DNA of 64,000 bases from Photobacterium sp. GB-56 (GCF_003026105.1 NZ_PYNW01000001.1:248001-312000); one strand, 5' to 3'; counted from the first letter of the stretch, positions 18,596-27,959 are shown. Numbers and translations are program-made. The notes: generated from the sequence alone by a model not told the origin.

Positions 18596-20653
18596 TTAAA
18601 CACCAATCTCACCACCATCTTCACGGCGAATAACGACCGTTGATGAACGTGGTCGAACTTCTGTACCGCTAGGTGCTGCTTCGGCGGCATTATCACTATA
18701 TGGCCAATTGCCCGGATGTTGAATATTAACAAACAGAGATTTGTAGTCAGGGCTAATGGTGAAACCTGTGACCTCACAACCATTTGGACCAACAAAGAAG
18801 CGTTTTAGCTCTGCCTGATTTGAGCTAGCAATAACTGTTTGACTATCATCTTCATTCAGTAACTGAGATGGCACTACCGCAAGCATTTGATCATTGGTGT
18901 ACTCTTCAACTTCATCAGCACCATTATCGGTTTGAATCCACATAATACCTCGTTGATCAAACGCTAATCCATCAGGGCTAGCAAACTGATTTAGATCTGT
19001 TAAACCTGAGCGGTTTGTCTCTTCATCACCATTACTTGGTGAGCCAAAAACGAAAATATCCCAGTTAAACTCTGTTGGATTTTCACCTTCATCCCAGCGA
19101 ATGATATGACCAAATTTATTATTTAGGCGAGGGTTGGCAGGGTTAGTGCTGTCTTTACGTTTAGTGTTATTGGTTAGGGTGAGGTAAACAGAACCCGTAA
19201 ATGGATCCACTGCTGCCCATTCAGGACGATCCATTGGTGTTGCTCCAACTAAATCAGCGGCACCTGCAGTATTAATGATGATCTCAGCCAATGAGTTAAA
19301 GTGTGAAGCCAGTGTATCACCTGAAGTTGTGAGGCTATCAAGGGTTAACGGCAGCCAAGTTCCGGTACTGTCTTCATTAAATCGAGCAACATATAGTGTG
19401 CCTTCATCCATATACTTATCACCGGTTAATAAGCGGTTTGAAGGTGAAGCATCAGCGGGATCCCATAATGCTGCTGACTCAAATTTGTATAGGTACTCAA
19501 AGCGTGAGTCATGGCCTGAATAAAACACAACAGGCTTACCTTCTTCTAGTTTGCCAAAGGTACAGCCTTCGTGGCGGAAACGCCCTAACGCGGTACGTTT
19601 TTTAGCTCGAGAGTTTTTTGTATATGGATCAATTTCAACAATGTAGCCATGACCATTGGCTTCATTTCGATAATCGTCAAGTGATGAAGTACCTGTCGGT
19701 GCCAAATTAAAACGAGCAAATTCATCAAGACGTTCTTCATTATGGCCTGCTAACGTTTCCCACTTATAGCGACCTTGTAAATACTTACCTGTGCCCGAAA
19801 TACCAATACGATCTTGCTCTTTAGTGCGTGTACCAGTATTAGTAAAATAGCCCGGCCAGTTTTCTTCACAGGTGAGGTAAGTTCCCCACGGAGTATAGCC
19901 GTTACCACAGTTGTTGAGTGTTCCCCGTGCTTGACTACCGTCAGGTGAGAAGCGAGTGACGGTTAACTCAGAATGTGCGAGAGGGCCGGATAAATCCATT
20001 ACAGTTGCACCGGTGTAGCGACGGTTAAGTGGGTCGCTGTCGATTAACTTCCATTGGTTATTTTCAAGTTGGATACGAACAACAGAAATACCATGAGCGT
20101 TTATCTCTTTGCGGATTTCGTCTATATCAGTACGTACTTCTTTTGCTCTTTCGGCATCTTTGTCCCAGTTTGAGTGCAGTGCTTGCTGATCAATGTACTC
20201 GTGGTTAATACAAAGTAATCCATCAGTAGATTGTTCGTTTAATGGGAAAAAGTGCATACCGTCATGGTGCATACCTAATGCATTTAACTGATCAGTACTG
20301 TTATTTGTACCATCATTTTTCCATGCATTTGCAGTCGCATTTAATGGTGTACCCCAAGGGACTAATACTTGTGCGGTGTAACCAGAAGGAATAGAAACGG
20401 CATCAGTTAACGAACCAGGGATAGAATCGAAATTTAAAACAGCTTGAGAACGATCTGCTACCTTAGCCGTTGCTTCAGTTGAACCTGAAGAGTTACAACC
20501 AGCAAGACCTAATGCACCAAGAGCTGACATTGCACTCATACCTAAGCCACCCTTGAGGATGCTTCGGCGTTGCAAGTTAGCTTGAAGTACATCTTCAAAT
20601 GCTTTGTTATTACTGGTGTTATAGCGGGTAGGATCGAACGTTTCCTTACTCAT
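18596..20653 (-). CDS. phoX: PhoX-family alkaline phosphatase, Tat-exported lipoprotein-like
   Basis: A 685-residue protein of the PhoX/DUF839 family, calcium- and iron-dependent alkaline phosphatases that release phosphate from organic esters outside the cytoplasm. The N-terminus reads MSKETFDPTRYN and holds a twin-arginine signal QRRSILKGG (Arg29-Arg30), a hydrophobic stretch, and a lipobox-like LAGC with Cys53, so export by Tat and lipid anchoring are both plausible. Family blocks include GMHFFPL, LLCINHEY, YLTCEENWPGYF and RHEGCTFGKL. A Pho-box-like repeat lies about 70 bp upstream. It is alone in its unit, downstream of znuCB on the same strand. Confidence 0.93.
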   Translation of the reverse strand: MSKETFDPTRYNTSNNKAFEDVLQANLQRRSILKGGLGMSAMSALGALGLAGCNSSGSTEATAKVADRSQAVLNFDSIPGSLTDAVSIPSGYTAQVLVPWGTPLNATANAWKNDGTNNSTDQLNALGMHHDGMHFFPLNEQSTDGLLCINHEYIDQQALHSNWDKDAERAKEVRTDIDEIRKEINAHGISVVRIQLENNQWKLIDSDPLNRRYTGATVMDLSGPLAHSELTVTRFSPDGSQARGTLNNCGNGYTPWGTYLTCEENWPGYFTNTGTRTKEQDRIGISGTGKYLQGRYKWETLAGHNEERLDEFARFNLAPTGTSSLDDYRNEANGHGYIVEIDPYTKNSRAKKRTALGRFRHEGCTFGKLEEGKPVVFYSGHDSRFEYLYKFESAALWDPADASPSNRLLTGDKYMDEGTLYVARFNEDSTGTWLPLTLDSLTTSGDTLASHFNSLAEIIINTAGAADLVGATPMDRPEWAAVDPFTGSVYLTLTNNTKRKDSTNPANPRLNNKFGHIIRWDEGENPTEFNWDIFVFGSPSNGDEETNRSGLTDLNQFASPDGLAFDQRGIMWIQTDNGADEVEEYTNDQMLAVVPSQLLNEDDSQTVIASSNQAELKRFFVGPNGCEVTGFTISPDYKSLFVNIQHPGNWPYSDNAAEAAPSGTEVRPRSSTVVIRREDGGEIGV

Positions 20654-20720
20654 TGCTTTGCTTTCCTGTGTTTATTATTTATTTAATAAGTTGAACAGGA
20701 AAGATAGTAAGAATGGGTAG

Positions 20721-20747
20721 TGACAGAATTTGTCTATTATTGTGACA
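20721..20747 (-). promoter_or_regulatory. Pho-box-like PhoB site upstream of phoX
   Basis: On the phoX strand TGTCA occurs at 20747-20743 and again at 20725-20721, a spacing of 22 bp, with the weaker TAGAC exactly 11 bp in between. PhoB boxes are CTGTCAT direct repeats with an 11-bp period, so three in-phase units are present, ending about 68 bp before the phoX start. The match and the target gene support each other. Confidence 0.65.
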
Positions 20748-20793
20748 TTTATATTTAATAATATTGTCAGCTACCCAAGTAATGAAGATAAGG

Positions 20794-21579
20794 TTAACGC
20801 GCAGTGCGTTTTAGTTGGCTAAGCATAAACATTGCAGCGGCAGATACAACAACAGAAGGGCCTGCTGGCGTGTCGTAATGCCATGACATTGCAAGACCAA
20901 GAACCACAGCTATCGCGCCAATAATTGACGCAAATACTGCCATTGATTCTGGACTGTGTGAAAAACGTCGAGCGGTCGCGGCAGGAATGATAAGTAATGA
21001 TGTAATGATCAATGCCCCAACAAATTTCATCGCAACAGCGATTACCATACCCACCATTAACATCAGTAATAGGCGCATTAAATCGACATTCACGCCTTCT
21101 ACTTGAGCCATTTCTTCACTAATAGTCATCGAAAGTAGTGGTCGCCATAGATAAATCAATAAAGCTAAAACGACAGCACCACCGCAATATATCCATAATA
21201 GATCGTTAGTGGTTACAGCCAATAAATCACCAAATAGATATGACATTAAATCGATACGAACATTGTCGAGGAAGCTCACTGCAACCAGACCTAGCGATAA
21301 AGCGCTATGGGCTAAGATACCCAGTAAAGTATCTGTGGCTACATAACGTTGTTTTTGTAGCGTAACAAGTACAACGGCAAGCACTAAACAACAGATAACT
21401 AACGCCAGATTTAAGTTGATATTAAAAAGAAAACCTAGCGCAATACCGAGTAGAGAGGCATGAGATAATGTATCGCCGAAATAAGCCATTTTTCGCCAAA
21501 CAACAAATGAGCCCAGTGGACCGGCGAGTATTGCAATACCAATACCAGCGATCAAGGCCGGCAGAAGAAACTCAATCAT
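20794..21579 (-). CDS. znuB: Zinc ABC transporter permease ZnuB
   Basis: Inner-membrane permease of the high-affinity zinc importer. The 261-residue protein is mostly hydrophobic with about eight membrane segments and shows the family motifs [21 protein letters not shown] and [13 protein letters not shown]. Its start overlaps the znuC stop by 4 bp (ATGA), so the two are translationally coupled. Order znuC-znuB opposite znuA is that of E. coli. Confidence 0.96.
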   Translation of the reverse strand: MIEFLLPALIAGIGIAILAGPLGSFVVWRKMAYFGDTLSHASLLGIALGFLFNINLNLALVICCLVLAVVLVTLQKQRYVATDTLLGILAHSALSLGLVAVSFLDNVRIDLMSYLFGDLLAVTTNDLLWIYCGGAVVLALLIYLWRPLLSMTISEEMAQVEGVNVDLMRLLLMLMVGMVIAVAMKFVGALIITSLLIIPAATARRFSHSPESMAVFASIIGAIAVVLGLAMSWHYDTPAGPSVVVSAAAMFMLSQLKRTAR

Positions 21580-22340
21580 GCTTTTGATTCCTCATGGTTA
21601 TTACAGCATTTATGAGTTTTATTTGAATCGTCATGCTGGTGGTTATGTTTATGTTCATAGACAGCAAGCTGCTCTGTCGATGTTTGGCCGAATAATGCAA
21701 TGTATTTAGGGTGGCTCGTCACAGTTAGTGGACTACCAGAGCAACAGATGTGATGTTGCAAACAAATCACATTATCAGTTTTCGCCATTACAAGGTGTAA
21801 GTCGTGAGAAACCATCAAGATGGCACAGTTAAGTAAATCACGTAATTGTTGGATCAGGCGATAAAGTTCTAATTGGCCGTTTACATCAACCCCCTGTACT
21901 GGCTCATCAAGTACTAGTAAATCGGGTTTTTGCAATAAGGCGCGCGCAAGTAAGACACGTTGCATCTCACCGCCAGATAGCCCATGCATATCACTGTTAA
22001 GTAGGTGGCTACCATTAACCATGTTTAAAGCTTCGATACGTTGTTCTTGATTATAACGTCCAGCAAGACGCATAAAACGATCGACAGAAAGAGGCAGGGT
22101 ATTATTTAGGCGTAGCTTTTGAGGTACATAACCAATACGAATTCCTTTTTTACGAACCACTTTTCCTTTTGTGGCTTTGCTCAGTCCTGTTATGACTTTT
22201 ACTAAGGTTGATTTACCTGCACCATTAGGACCGATTAAGGTGGTAATTTCACCGCGTTCAAGCTTAAGCGTAATATTATCCAAAACATCACGTTCACCAA
22301 ATGAGACAGTGACTGATTGTAGTTCGATTAGGGTTGACAT
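21576..22340 (-). CDS. znuC: Zinc ABC transporter ATP-binding protein ZnuC
   Basis: ATPase of the zinc importer. Walker [10 protein letters not shown] (about 38-46), signature [15 protein letters not shown], Walker [13 protein letters not shown] and the switch His in MVSHDLHLV are intact. The C-terminal 30 residues ([21 protein letters not shown]) are rich in His and Cys; a His-rich tail is also found in E. coli ZnuC and may sense or buffer zinc. ATG 22340 lies 37 bp from the nearer Zur box. Confidence 0.97.
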   Translation of the reverse strand: MSTLIELQSVTVSFGERDVLDNITLKLERGEITTLIGPNGAGKSTLVKVITGLSKATKGKVVRKKGIRIGYVPQKLRLNNTLPLSVDRFMRLAGRYNQEQRIEALNMVNGSHLLNSDMHGLSGGEMQRVLLARALLQKPDLLVLDEPVQGVDVNGQLELYRLIQQLRDLLNCAILMVSHDLHLVMAKTDNVICLQHHICCSGSPLTVTSHPKYIALFGQTSTEQLAVYEHKHNHQHDDSNKTHKCCNNHEESKA

Positions 22341-22376
22341 AAAGGAAGTTGTCTTAATAGGCTTTAGAAATAAAAG

Positions 22377-22399
22377 GTAATGTTATAATATAACATTAC
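22377..22399. promoter_or_regulatory. Zur operator 1
   Basis: GTAATGTTATA-A-TATAACATTAC is a perfect 11-1-11 palindrome and agrees with the gammaproteobacterial Zur consensus built on ATGTTATAnTATAACAT. It lies between the divergent znuC and znuA starts and should repress both when zinc is plentiful. Confidence 0.92.
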
Positions 22400-22400
22400 T

Positions 22401-22424
22401 GATGTGTTATATTGTAACATTATC
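22401..22424. promoter_or_regulatory. Zur operator 2
   Basis: TGTTATA-T-TGTAACA (22405-22419) is a near-palindrome of the same type, centred 24 bp from the first site. It is a weaker match (one non-pairing position in the arms). Two Zur dimers on adjacent sites are plausible. Confidence 0.75.
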
Positions 22425-22508
22425 ATGTTCGTTAGGGAATATATTGCTCATCATATAAATAATTAGCAGTATAAAAGTGCAACACTTATTTTTTAGGATA
22501 ATAAAATA

Positions 22509-23504
22509 ATGCAGCGTATATCATCATTGTTTTGTGCAGCAGCTCTGGCTTTATCAGGTTCAGCAATGGCAGATGACTTTAAAGTTGTTACAACCATTAA
22601 ACCATTAAACCTGATTGTTAGTGAGTTAGTTCAAGGTGCAGCAACGTCAGATGCAATCTTACCACCAGGAGCTTCTCCACATGATTATGCATTACGTCCA
22701 TCAGATGTAAAAAAATTGAATGATGCAGATCTGGTAATTTGGGTTGGGCCTCAACTAGAAACTTTTTTAACAAAACTTATGGCTACAAACCCAAATAGCT
22801 TCGCTTTGACAAAACAAGCTGGTATCGATTTTCTAAATTATGGTGCTAAACCGAGTGATGACCATGCCGGTCACGACGATCACGATGACCATGGCGATCA
22901 TGCCGGCCACGATGATCACAATGACCATGGCGATCATGAAGGTCACGATGCTCATGATGACCATGGTGATCATGCAGGTCATCACCACTCTGGGCTTAAT
23001 CCGCATTTCTGGATGGGACCAAAACAGACAATTGAAGCCGCAAATGTGATCACGGAAGCATTGATTAAACATGATCCATTGCATAAAACTGTTTATCTCG
23101 ATAATCTTTCAACGTTTACCACTGAAGTTAATCAAGCTGTAAGTGAACTTAATGCGGAATTAAAACCTGTTTCAAATAATGGCTATTTTGTTTTTCATGA
23201 TGGCTATGGGTATTTCGAACATCAGTTTGGTCTGAATAACTTAGGGCACTTTACTGTTGAGCCTGATCGTAAGCCTGGTGCTAAAACTCTAATCGCAATT
23301 CGTGAATCATTAAAAGATAAGCAAGCTTATTGTGTATTCAGTGAGCCGCAGTTTTCACCAGCAGTTGTTGATAGTGTAACTAAAGGCACAGGGGTAAACA
23401 TAGGAACCCTTGATCCAATGGCGACAAATGTCGAAGTGGGCAAGGGAGGATACGTCCGTTTTATTAAGGAACTCGGACAGAGCTTTACCAAGTGTTTAAA
23501 ATAG
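22509..23504 (+). CDS. znuA: Periplasmic zinc-binding protein ZnuA
   Basis: Captures zinc in the periplasm and delivers it to ZnuB. The signal peptide MQRISSLFCAAALALSGSAMA is cleaved before DDF. Zinc ligands typical of cluster A-I proteins are in GASPHDYALRPSD, NPHFWMGP and FHDGYGYFEHQFGL. Between residues 119 and about 163 is a His/Asp-rich loop made of 12-residue repeats (HAGHDDHDDHGD and variants), encoded by a 36-nt tandem repeat. Length is 331 residues. The gene diverges from znuCB over the Zur sites and is followed after 3 bp by mepM. Confidence 0.97.
   Translation: MQRISSLFCAAALALSGSAMADDFKVVTTIKPLNLIVSELVQGAATSDAILPPGASPHDYALRPSDVKKLNDADLVIWVGPQLETFLTKLMATNPNSFALTKQAGIDFLNYGAKPSDDHAGHDDHDDHGDHAGHDDHNDHGDHEGHDAHDDHGDHAGHHHSGLNPHFWMGPKQTIEAANVITEALIKHDPLHKTVYLDNLSTFTTEVNQAVSELNAELKPVSNNGYFVFHDGYGYFEHQFGLNNLGHFTVEPDRKPGAKTLIAIRESLKDKQAYCVFSEPQFSPAVVDSVTKGTGVNIGTLDPMATNVEVGKGGYVRFIKELGQSFTKCLK
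22863..22985 (+). repeat. 36-nt tandem repeat encoding the ZnuA His-rich loop
   Basis: Three full units start with CAT at 22863, 22899 and 22935, and a fourth partial unit at 22971. They encode HAGHDDHDDHGD, HAGHDDHNDHGD, HEGHDAHDDHGD and HAGHHH. The copies differ at several third positions, so the array is not freshly duplicated, but slippage could change the length of the loop. Confidence 0.85.
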
Positions 23505-23507
23505 AAA

Positions 23508-24869
23508 ATGAAATTATATCAAGCGGCAGCAACTTCTATTAAAGAGCTGCCGCGTCAGCACAAAATTGCGTTAGTTTCCACCTCTGTGCTTATGATGGCT
23601 GCCATAATGTGGCAGCCATCAAAACCACAAGTAACTTTTCCATCATCAAGCGTAAATAAGCGTATTGATGTCACATTGCCATCTAAATTAGATTTATTAT
23701 CTGAACAAGATAGTGAGCCATTAGGTGTGTCTCTTGATCAAAATGATCCTGAATTCCAAGCACCAAAAGATGAAATAGAGCAACAACTTGATGATGCTAA
23801 AGTTGAAGTTGAGCATAAACATCGAGTGGCATCGGGTGAAACGTTAGGGATTATCTTTTCACAGTATGGTTTGCCTATTTCAGATATGTACCGCTTAATT
23901 GATGCAAATAAGTCAGTACAGAATTTGCGTGTTGGACAAACACTTGAGTGGGAAGTCAATGATGATGGGAAATTAACAGAACTTAAAATTATCCGCAGTA
24001 AAAAAGAGACGGATGCCTTTACACTATCGAAAAAAGGTTATGTATATAAAAAGATAGTTAAAAAAGGTGAGATGAAACCCGTTACTATCATCGGACGTGT
24101 AAATGGCAGTTTTTATAATTCAGCTCGAGCAGCAGGCCTAACACCGACTCAGATCCAAACATTAGTAAAAGCCTTACAATGGAAATTTAACCTTGGACGC
24201 GAAGCGCATAAAGGGGATCGTTTTGCTGTAGGTATTGATCGAGAATTTATTGATGGTAAGGCGGTGGGTAAAGGTGAGGTTAATGCTTTTTACTACAAAT
24301 CAGCGAATGGTAAGGATTCAACCTTTATTATTAGAGGTGATGATGATCAGTTCTATGATAGTAGTGGACACAGTTTAAACCGAGCATTTAGACGTATTCC
24401 CACATCGAAACGTTATCGTATCAGCTCATCTTTTAATCCAAATCGTCTCCACCCTGTCACTGGACGCCGATCACCACATAATGGTACCGATTTTGCGGTT
24501 CCGATTGGTACATCTGTTTTGGCTGCTGGTGATGGCGTCGTTGTAAAATCACGTTACCACCCATTAGCAGGTAACTATATTGTCGTTAAGCATGGCCGAG
24601 AATATATGACACGTTATTTACACCTAAGTAAACGTGAGGTGAAGGTGGGCGATAAAGTGAAAATGGGACAACGTATTGCTAAAAGTGGTAATACTGGGCG
24701 CTCAACAGGCCCACACTTACATTTTGAGTTGATAAAAAATGGTCGTCCTGTTGACGCAATGAAAGTATCTTTGCCACAAGCCGATCCACTCTATGGTAAA
24801 GAACGCAAAAATTTAATGAAACAAGTTAGCTTTTATAAGGATAAGTTTAACGATGTAATATCGAGCTAA
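23508..24869 (+). CDS. mepM: Murein DD-endopeptidase MepM (M23, OapA/LysM-like domain)
   Basis: Periplasmic zinc endopeptidase that cuts D-Ala-mDAP crosslinks so that new murein strands can be inserted. A single N-terminal membrane helix (about 19-36), a LysM/OapA-like domain (about 103-165, HRVASGETLGIIFSQYG), a middle beta domain, and an M23 LytM domain (about 305-420) with zinc/catalytic residues His324 and Asp328 in HNGTDFAVP and His403/His405 in GPHLHFEL. ATG 23508 lies 3 bp after znuA, the same pairing as in E. coli, and links wall growth with zinc-starvation control through a shared Zur promoter. Confidence 0.93.
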   Translation: MKLYQAAATSIKELPRQHKIALVSTSVLMMAAIMWQPSKPQVTFPSSSVNKRIDVTLPSKLDLLSEQDSEPLGVSLDQNDPEFQAPKDEIEQQLDDAKVEVEHKHRVASGETLGIIFSQYGLPISDMYRLIDANKSVQNLRVGQTLEWEVNDDGKLTELKIIRSKKETDAFTLSKKGYVYKKIVKKGEMKPVTIIGRVNGSFYNSARAAGLTPTQIQTLVKALQWKFNLGREAHKGDRFAVGIDREFIDGKAVGKGEVNAFYYKSANGKDSTFIIRGDDDQFYDSSGHSLNRAFRRIPTSKRYRISSSFNPNRLHPVTGRRSPHNGTDFAVPIGTSVLAAGDGVVVKSRYHPLAGNYIVVKHGREYMTRYLHLSKREVKVGDKVKMGQRIAKSGNTGRSTGPHLHFELIKNGRPVDAMKVSLPQADPLYGKERKNLMKQVSFYKDKFNDVISS

Positions 24870-24882
24870 GTTGTTTAATCGT

Positions 24883-24912
24883 AAAAAAGCGCACATATTG
24901 TGCGCTTTTTTT
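24883..24912 (+). terminator. Terminator after mepM
   Basis: AAAAAAGCGCACA-TAT-TGTGCGCTTTTTTT hairpin with a T-run, 13 bp after the stop. Confidence 0.92.
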
Positions 24913-25124
24913 ATGGTTTTTATCACTGAATTTAACTAATCAAAGACGTTTTTTAAATTAACCCAACACTTATCACTTATATCTATAGAGAATTAAGTAT
25001 TTGTATTTCTGTTCCTTTTTGGTGATTCCATGTCGTTTTTAAGCAATGTAATGGCAAAAAAAAAAATGTTTTTTTGATTTATGACAAGACATGAAATGTA
25101 TCAATATGTAAAATTCAAACCAGA

Positions 25125-25143
25125 AATGCTAATAATTCTTATT
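25125..25143. promoter_or_regulatory. Fur-box-like site before feoA
   Basis: AATGCTAATAATTCTTATT agrees with about 12 of 19 positions of the GATAATGATAATCATTATC consensus. It lies 17 bp before the feoA ATG. The 290-bp region upstream also has an A11 run (25056-25066) followed by T7. Control of feo by Fur (and FNR) is known in relatives; the site here is a moderate match. Confidence 0.5.
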
Positions 25144-25159
25144 AAGGTAACGATTTACT

Positions 25160-25387
25160 ATGAAGTTGTCAGAGATGTCATGCGGAAACTGTGGGACCGT
25201 CATTAATATGTCTGCGTTACCCTCAGCGACGCGAAAAAAGTTGATGGTTATGGGGTTACTACCTCGTACAGAAATTACCGTTGTTCGTGTGGCGCCGTTA
25301 GGTGATCCGCTTCAAGTTCGTGTACGTGGTGTTGATATCGCTTTACGTAAGCAAATTGCAGAAAACATCGAGGTTGAGGCACTGTAA
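25160..25387 (+). CDS. feoA: Ferrous iron transport protein FeoA
   Basis: A 75-residue SH3-like cytoplasmic protein that is required for FeoB-dependent Fe(II) uptake and probably forms a large complex with FeoB and FeoC. Typical features are SALPSATRKKLMVMGLLPRT and LGDPLQVRVRGVDIALRK. Its stop TAA overlaps the ATG of feoB. A Fur-box-like site lies directly upstream. Confidence 0.96.
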   Translation: MKLSEMSCGNCGTVINMSALPSATRKKLMVMGLLPRTEITVVRVAPLGDPLQVRVRGVDIALRKQIAENIEVEAL

Positions 25388-27672
25388 TGCAATATAATAT
25401 TCTTACTGTTGGTAACCCGAACAGTGGTAAAACAACGTTGTTTAATGGCTTAACTGGCGCTAAGCAGCAAGTCGGTAACTGGGCTGGTGTAACGGTTGAG
25501 AAAAAAACAGGTCGCTACCAACACAATGGTGATGATTTTTCGCTGACAGATCTACCTGGTATTTATAACCTTGATAGTGCAAACGATGCGAATAGCCTTG
25601 ATGAAGCAATCGCGTCACGTGCAATTTTAACAACGCCTGCTGACGTGATAATCAACGTTGTTGATGCATCGAGCTTGGAGCGTAGTTTATACATGACGCT
25701 ACAGCTGCGTGAGCTAGGCCGCCCGATGGTGGTTGTGCTTAACAAGATGGATGTATTGAAGCGCCAGCGTCAGGTATTGGATATTAAAGCGTTAGAAAAA
25801 GCATTAGGGTGTCCTGTATTAGCGTTATCTGCTAATAATATGGAGCGTATTGCTGAATTTAAAACCAAGTTACACAAGATGTTAACACAAGGTGTTGTCG
25901 TTAACGAGTTTGAGCTTGATTATGGTCAAGATTTCGAGCGAGCAGTGAGTCAATTAGCACCGTTATTCAAACATAACGATAAGCTAAATGCTCGTGCACA
26001 AGGTATCCGTGTATTAGAAAACGATACTTTAGTGATCAACACGCTATCTGATGAAGATAAAACAACAGCATGTGGTTTACGTGCAGATTTATTAAGTACG
26101 GTTGATCCTGATATTCAAGTCGCTGATGTGCGTTACACCTTCTTGCATCAGCTGTGTCAAAAAGTCCGTCGTCAAGAAGGCCGTTTAAGTAACAGCCTAA
26201 CGGATAAAATAGATCGTGTATTACTGAACCGCTTTTTTGGTATCCCATTTTTCTTCTTAGTAATGTACGTGATGTTTATGTTTGCGATAAACATTGGTAG
26301 TGCATTTATCGATTTCTTTGATATTAGCTTTGGCGCACTATTAGTCGATGGTGGTCATCATCTTTTAGATGATCACTTGCCAGTATGGTTAGTAACAATT
26401 ATTGCGAACGGCATCGGTGGTGGTATTCAAACGGTTGCAACCTTTATTCCAGTGATTGCGTGTTTGTACCTGTTCCTTGCGGTATTAGAAAGCTCGGGCT
26501 ATATGGCACGCGCCGCATTTGTTCTTGATAAAGTGATGCAAAAAGTAGGTTTACCGGGTAAAGCATTTGTTCCTCTAGTGCTTGGCTTTGGTTGTAATGT
26601 ACCTGCGATCATGGCAACTCGTACTCTTGAACAAGAACGTGAGCGTAAACTCGCAGCCGCAATGGCACCCTTTATGTCATGTGGCGCGCGTTTACCGGTA
26701 TATGCACTGTTTGCAGCAGCTTTTTTCCCTGAAAATGGTCAGAACGTGGTATTTGCACTGTACCTATTAGGTATTGTGGCAGCTGTGATGACGGGGCTTA
26801 TTTTACGTTCAACGCTTTATCCTGGCTCTAGTGATAGCTTTATCATGGAAATGCCAAACTACGAATTACCAACTATTCGCAATGTGGTGATAAAAACATG
26901 GCAAAAGCTAAAGCGCTTTGTATTTGGTGCGGGTAAAACCATCGTTGTCGTTGTGGCAGTATTAAGCTTCTTTAACTCATTAGGTACTGATGGTTCATTC
27001 GGTAACGAAGATACGTCTAAATCTGTACTTTCAAAAGCCGCACAAGTTGTAACGCCAGTATTAGAACCTATTGGTGTGAAAGCCGATAACTGGCCTGCAA
27101 CCGTCGGTATCATTACGGGTATTTTCGCAAAAGAAGCCGTTGTGGGTACGCTAAACAGCTTATATGCACCAGCAACAGATGATAGCAATGAAGAATACAA
27201 CCTTGTTGCTAGCTTAAAAGAAGCAGTTGAATCAGTTGGTGATAACCTAGCAGCATTAAGCTTTAGTGATCCACTGGGTATCGAAGTGGGTGATTTAGAA
27301 AACAAACAAGCCGTTGCTGAAGAGCAGGGTGTTAACGAATCTGTATACGGTAACATTCAAGCGCACTTCGTAAGTGGTGCAGCTGCAATGGCGTACTTGA
27401 TTTTCATTCTGTTGTACACACCATGTGCGGCTGCAATGGGTGCTTACGTACGTGAGTTTGGTCAGAAGTTTGCTCTGTTTATTGCAGGTTGGACGATGTT
27501 AATGGCTTACTCGTTTGCCACTTGGTTCTACCAAATTGCTCACTTTGTTGATCATCCTGTAACGAGTGCATTCTGGATTAGCTTCTTCGTATTGATTAAT
27601 GGCGGTATCTTCTTGTTATTGAAACGAGAAGGAAAAAAACAAACTAACCTTGAAGGCTTGTTAGTAGAATGA
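25387..27672 (+). CDS. feoB: Ferrous iron transporter FeoB
   Basis: Inner-membrane Fe(II) permease with a cytoplasmic N-terminal GTPase domain. G1 GNPNSGKTT (residues 9-17), the Thr of switch I in GNWAGVTVEKK, G3 DLPG and G4 NKMD are intact, followed by a helical spacer to about residue 270 and a membrane domain of some ten helices with the Gate repeats (SSGYMARAAFVLDK, FGCNVPAIMATRTLE, SCGARLPVYALFAAAFF). Length is 761 residues. It overlaps feoA by one base and feoC by four, so the operon is tightly coupled. Confidence 0.98.
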   Translation: MQYNILTVGNPNSGKTTLFNGLTGAKQQVGNWAGVTVEKKTGRYQHNGDDFSLTDLPGIYNLDSANDANSLDEAIASRAILTTPADVIINVVDASSLERSLYMTLQLRELGRPMVVVLNKMDVLKRQRQVLDIKALEKALGCPVLALSANNMERIAEFKTKLHKMLTQGVVVNEFELDYGQDFERAVSQLAPLFKHNDKLNARAQGIRVLENDTLVINTLSDEDKTTACGLRADLLSTVDPDIQVADVRYTFLHQLCQKVRRQEGRLSNSLTDKIDRVLLNRFFGIPFFFLVMYVMFMFAINIGSAFIDFFDISFGALLVDGGHHLLDDHLPVWLVTIIANGIGGGIQTVATFIPVIACLYLFLAVLESSGYMARAAFVLDKVMQKVGLPGKAFVPLVLGFGCNVPAIMATRTLEQERERKLAAAMAPFMSCGARLPVYALFAAAFFPENGQNVVFALYLLGIVAAVMTGLILRSTLYPGSSDSFIMEMPNYELPTIRNVVIKTWQKLKRFVFGAGKTIVVVVAVLSFFNSLGTDGSFGNEDTSKSVLSKAAQVVTPVLEPIGVKADNWPATVGIITGIFAKEAVVGTLNSLYAPATDDSNEEYNLVASLKEAVESVGDNLAALSFSDPLGIEVGDLENKQAVAEEQGVNESVYGNIQAHFVSGAAAMAYLIFILLYTPCAAAMGAYVREFGQKFALFIAGWTMLMAYSFATWFYQIAHFVDHPVTSAFWISFFVLINGGIFLLLKREGKKQTNLEGLLVE

Positions 27673-27911
27673 TCCTACAGCAGTTAAAACAATATATTGA
27701 ACAGCATGGACGTGTCAGTCGCAAGCAACTCTCTGATCACTTCGGAATGTCGGAAGACGGGGTTGAAGCAATGCTTGATGTATGGATACGTAAGGGTTCG
27801 ATTGGAAAAGAATTGGTTGGCTGTGAAAGTTCAGACTGCTGCCAACCTGCGAAAGAGATTTGGTATCGTTGTTTATCCGTTAACGAATTATCGATAACGG
27901 TAATGCGATAG
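27669..27911 (+). CDS. feoC: FeoC-like transcriptional/assembly factor
   Basis: An 80-residue winged-helix protein, third gene of the gammaproteobacterial feo operon. The helix-turn-helix part is VSRKQLSDHFGMSEDGVEAML, and the Cys-rich part GCESSDCCQPAKEIWYRC has the spacing of the FeoC Fe-S/metal site. FeoC is thought to bind FeoB and protect it from FtsH rather than act mainly on DNA. The ATG overlaps the feoB stop by 4 bp. Confidence 0.93.
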   Translation: MILQQLKQYIEQHGRVSRKQLSDHFGMSEDGVEAMLDVWIRKGSIGKELVGCESSDCCQPAKEIWYRCLSVNELSITVMR

Positions 27912-27925
27912 AAGGTAGTAAAATC

Positions 27926-27955
27926 AAAAGGCAGCTTAATTAAGCTGCCTTTTTT
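27926..27955. terminator. Bidirectional terminator between feoC and the HIT gene
   Basis: AAAAGGCAGCTTA-AT-TAAGCTGCCTTTTTT: an 11-bp stem with A- and T-runs between the convergent genes. Confidence 0.92.
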
Positions 27956-27959
27956 AATG

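Noticed and set aside
22855..22990. Repeat array that at first looks like a small CRISPR or satellite.
   Set aside because: It is in frame inside ZnuA and encodes the His-rich loop; no spacers and no cas genes.
26859..27356. 165-codon open frame antisense to feoB.
   Set aside because: Composition mirrors FeoB codons; no motif, no start signal.
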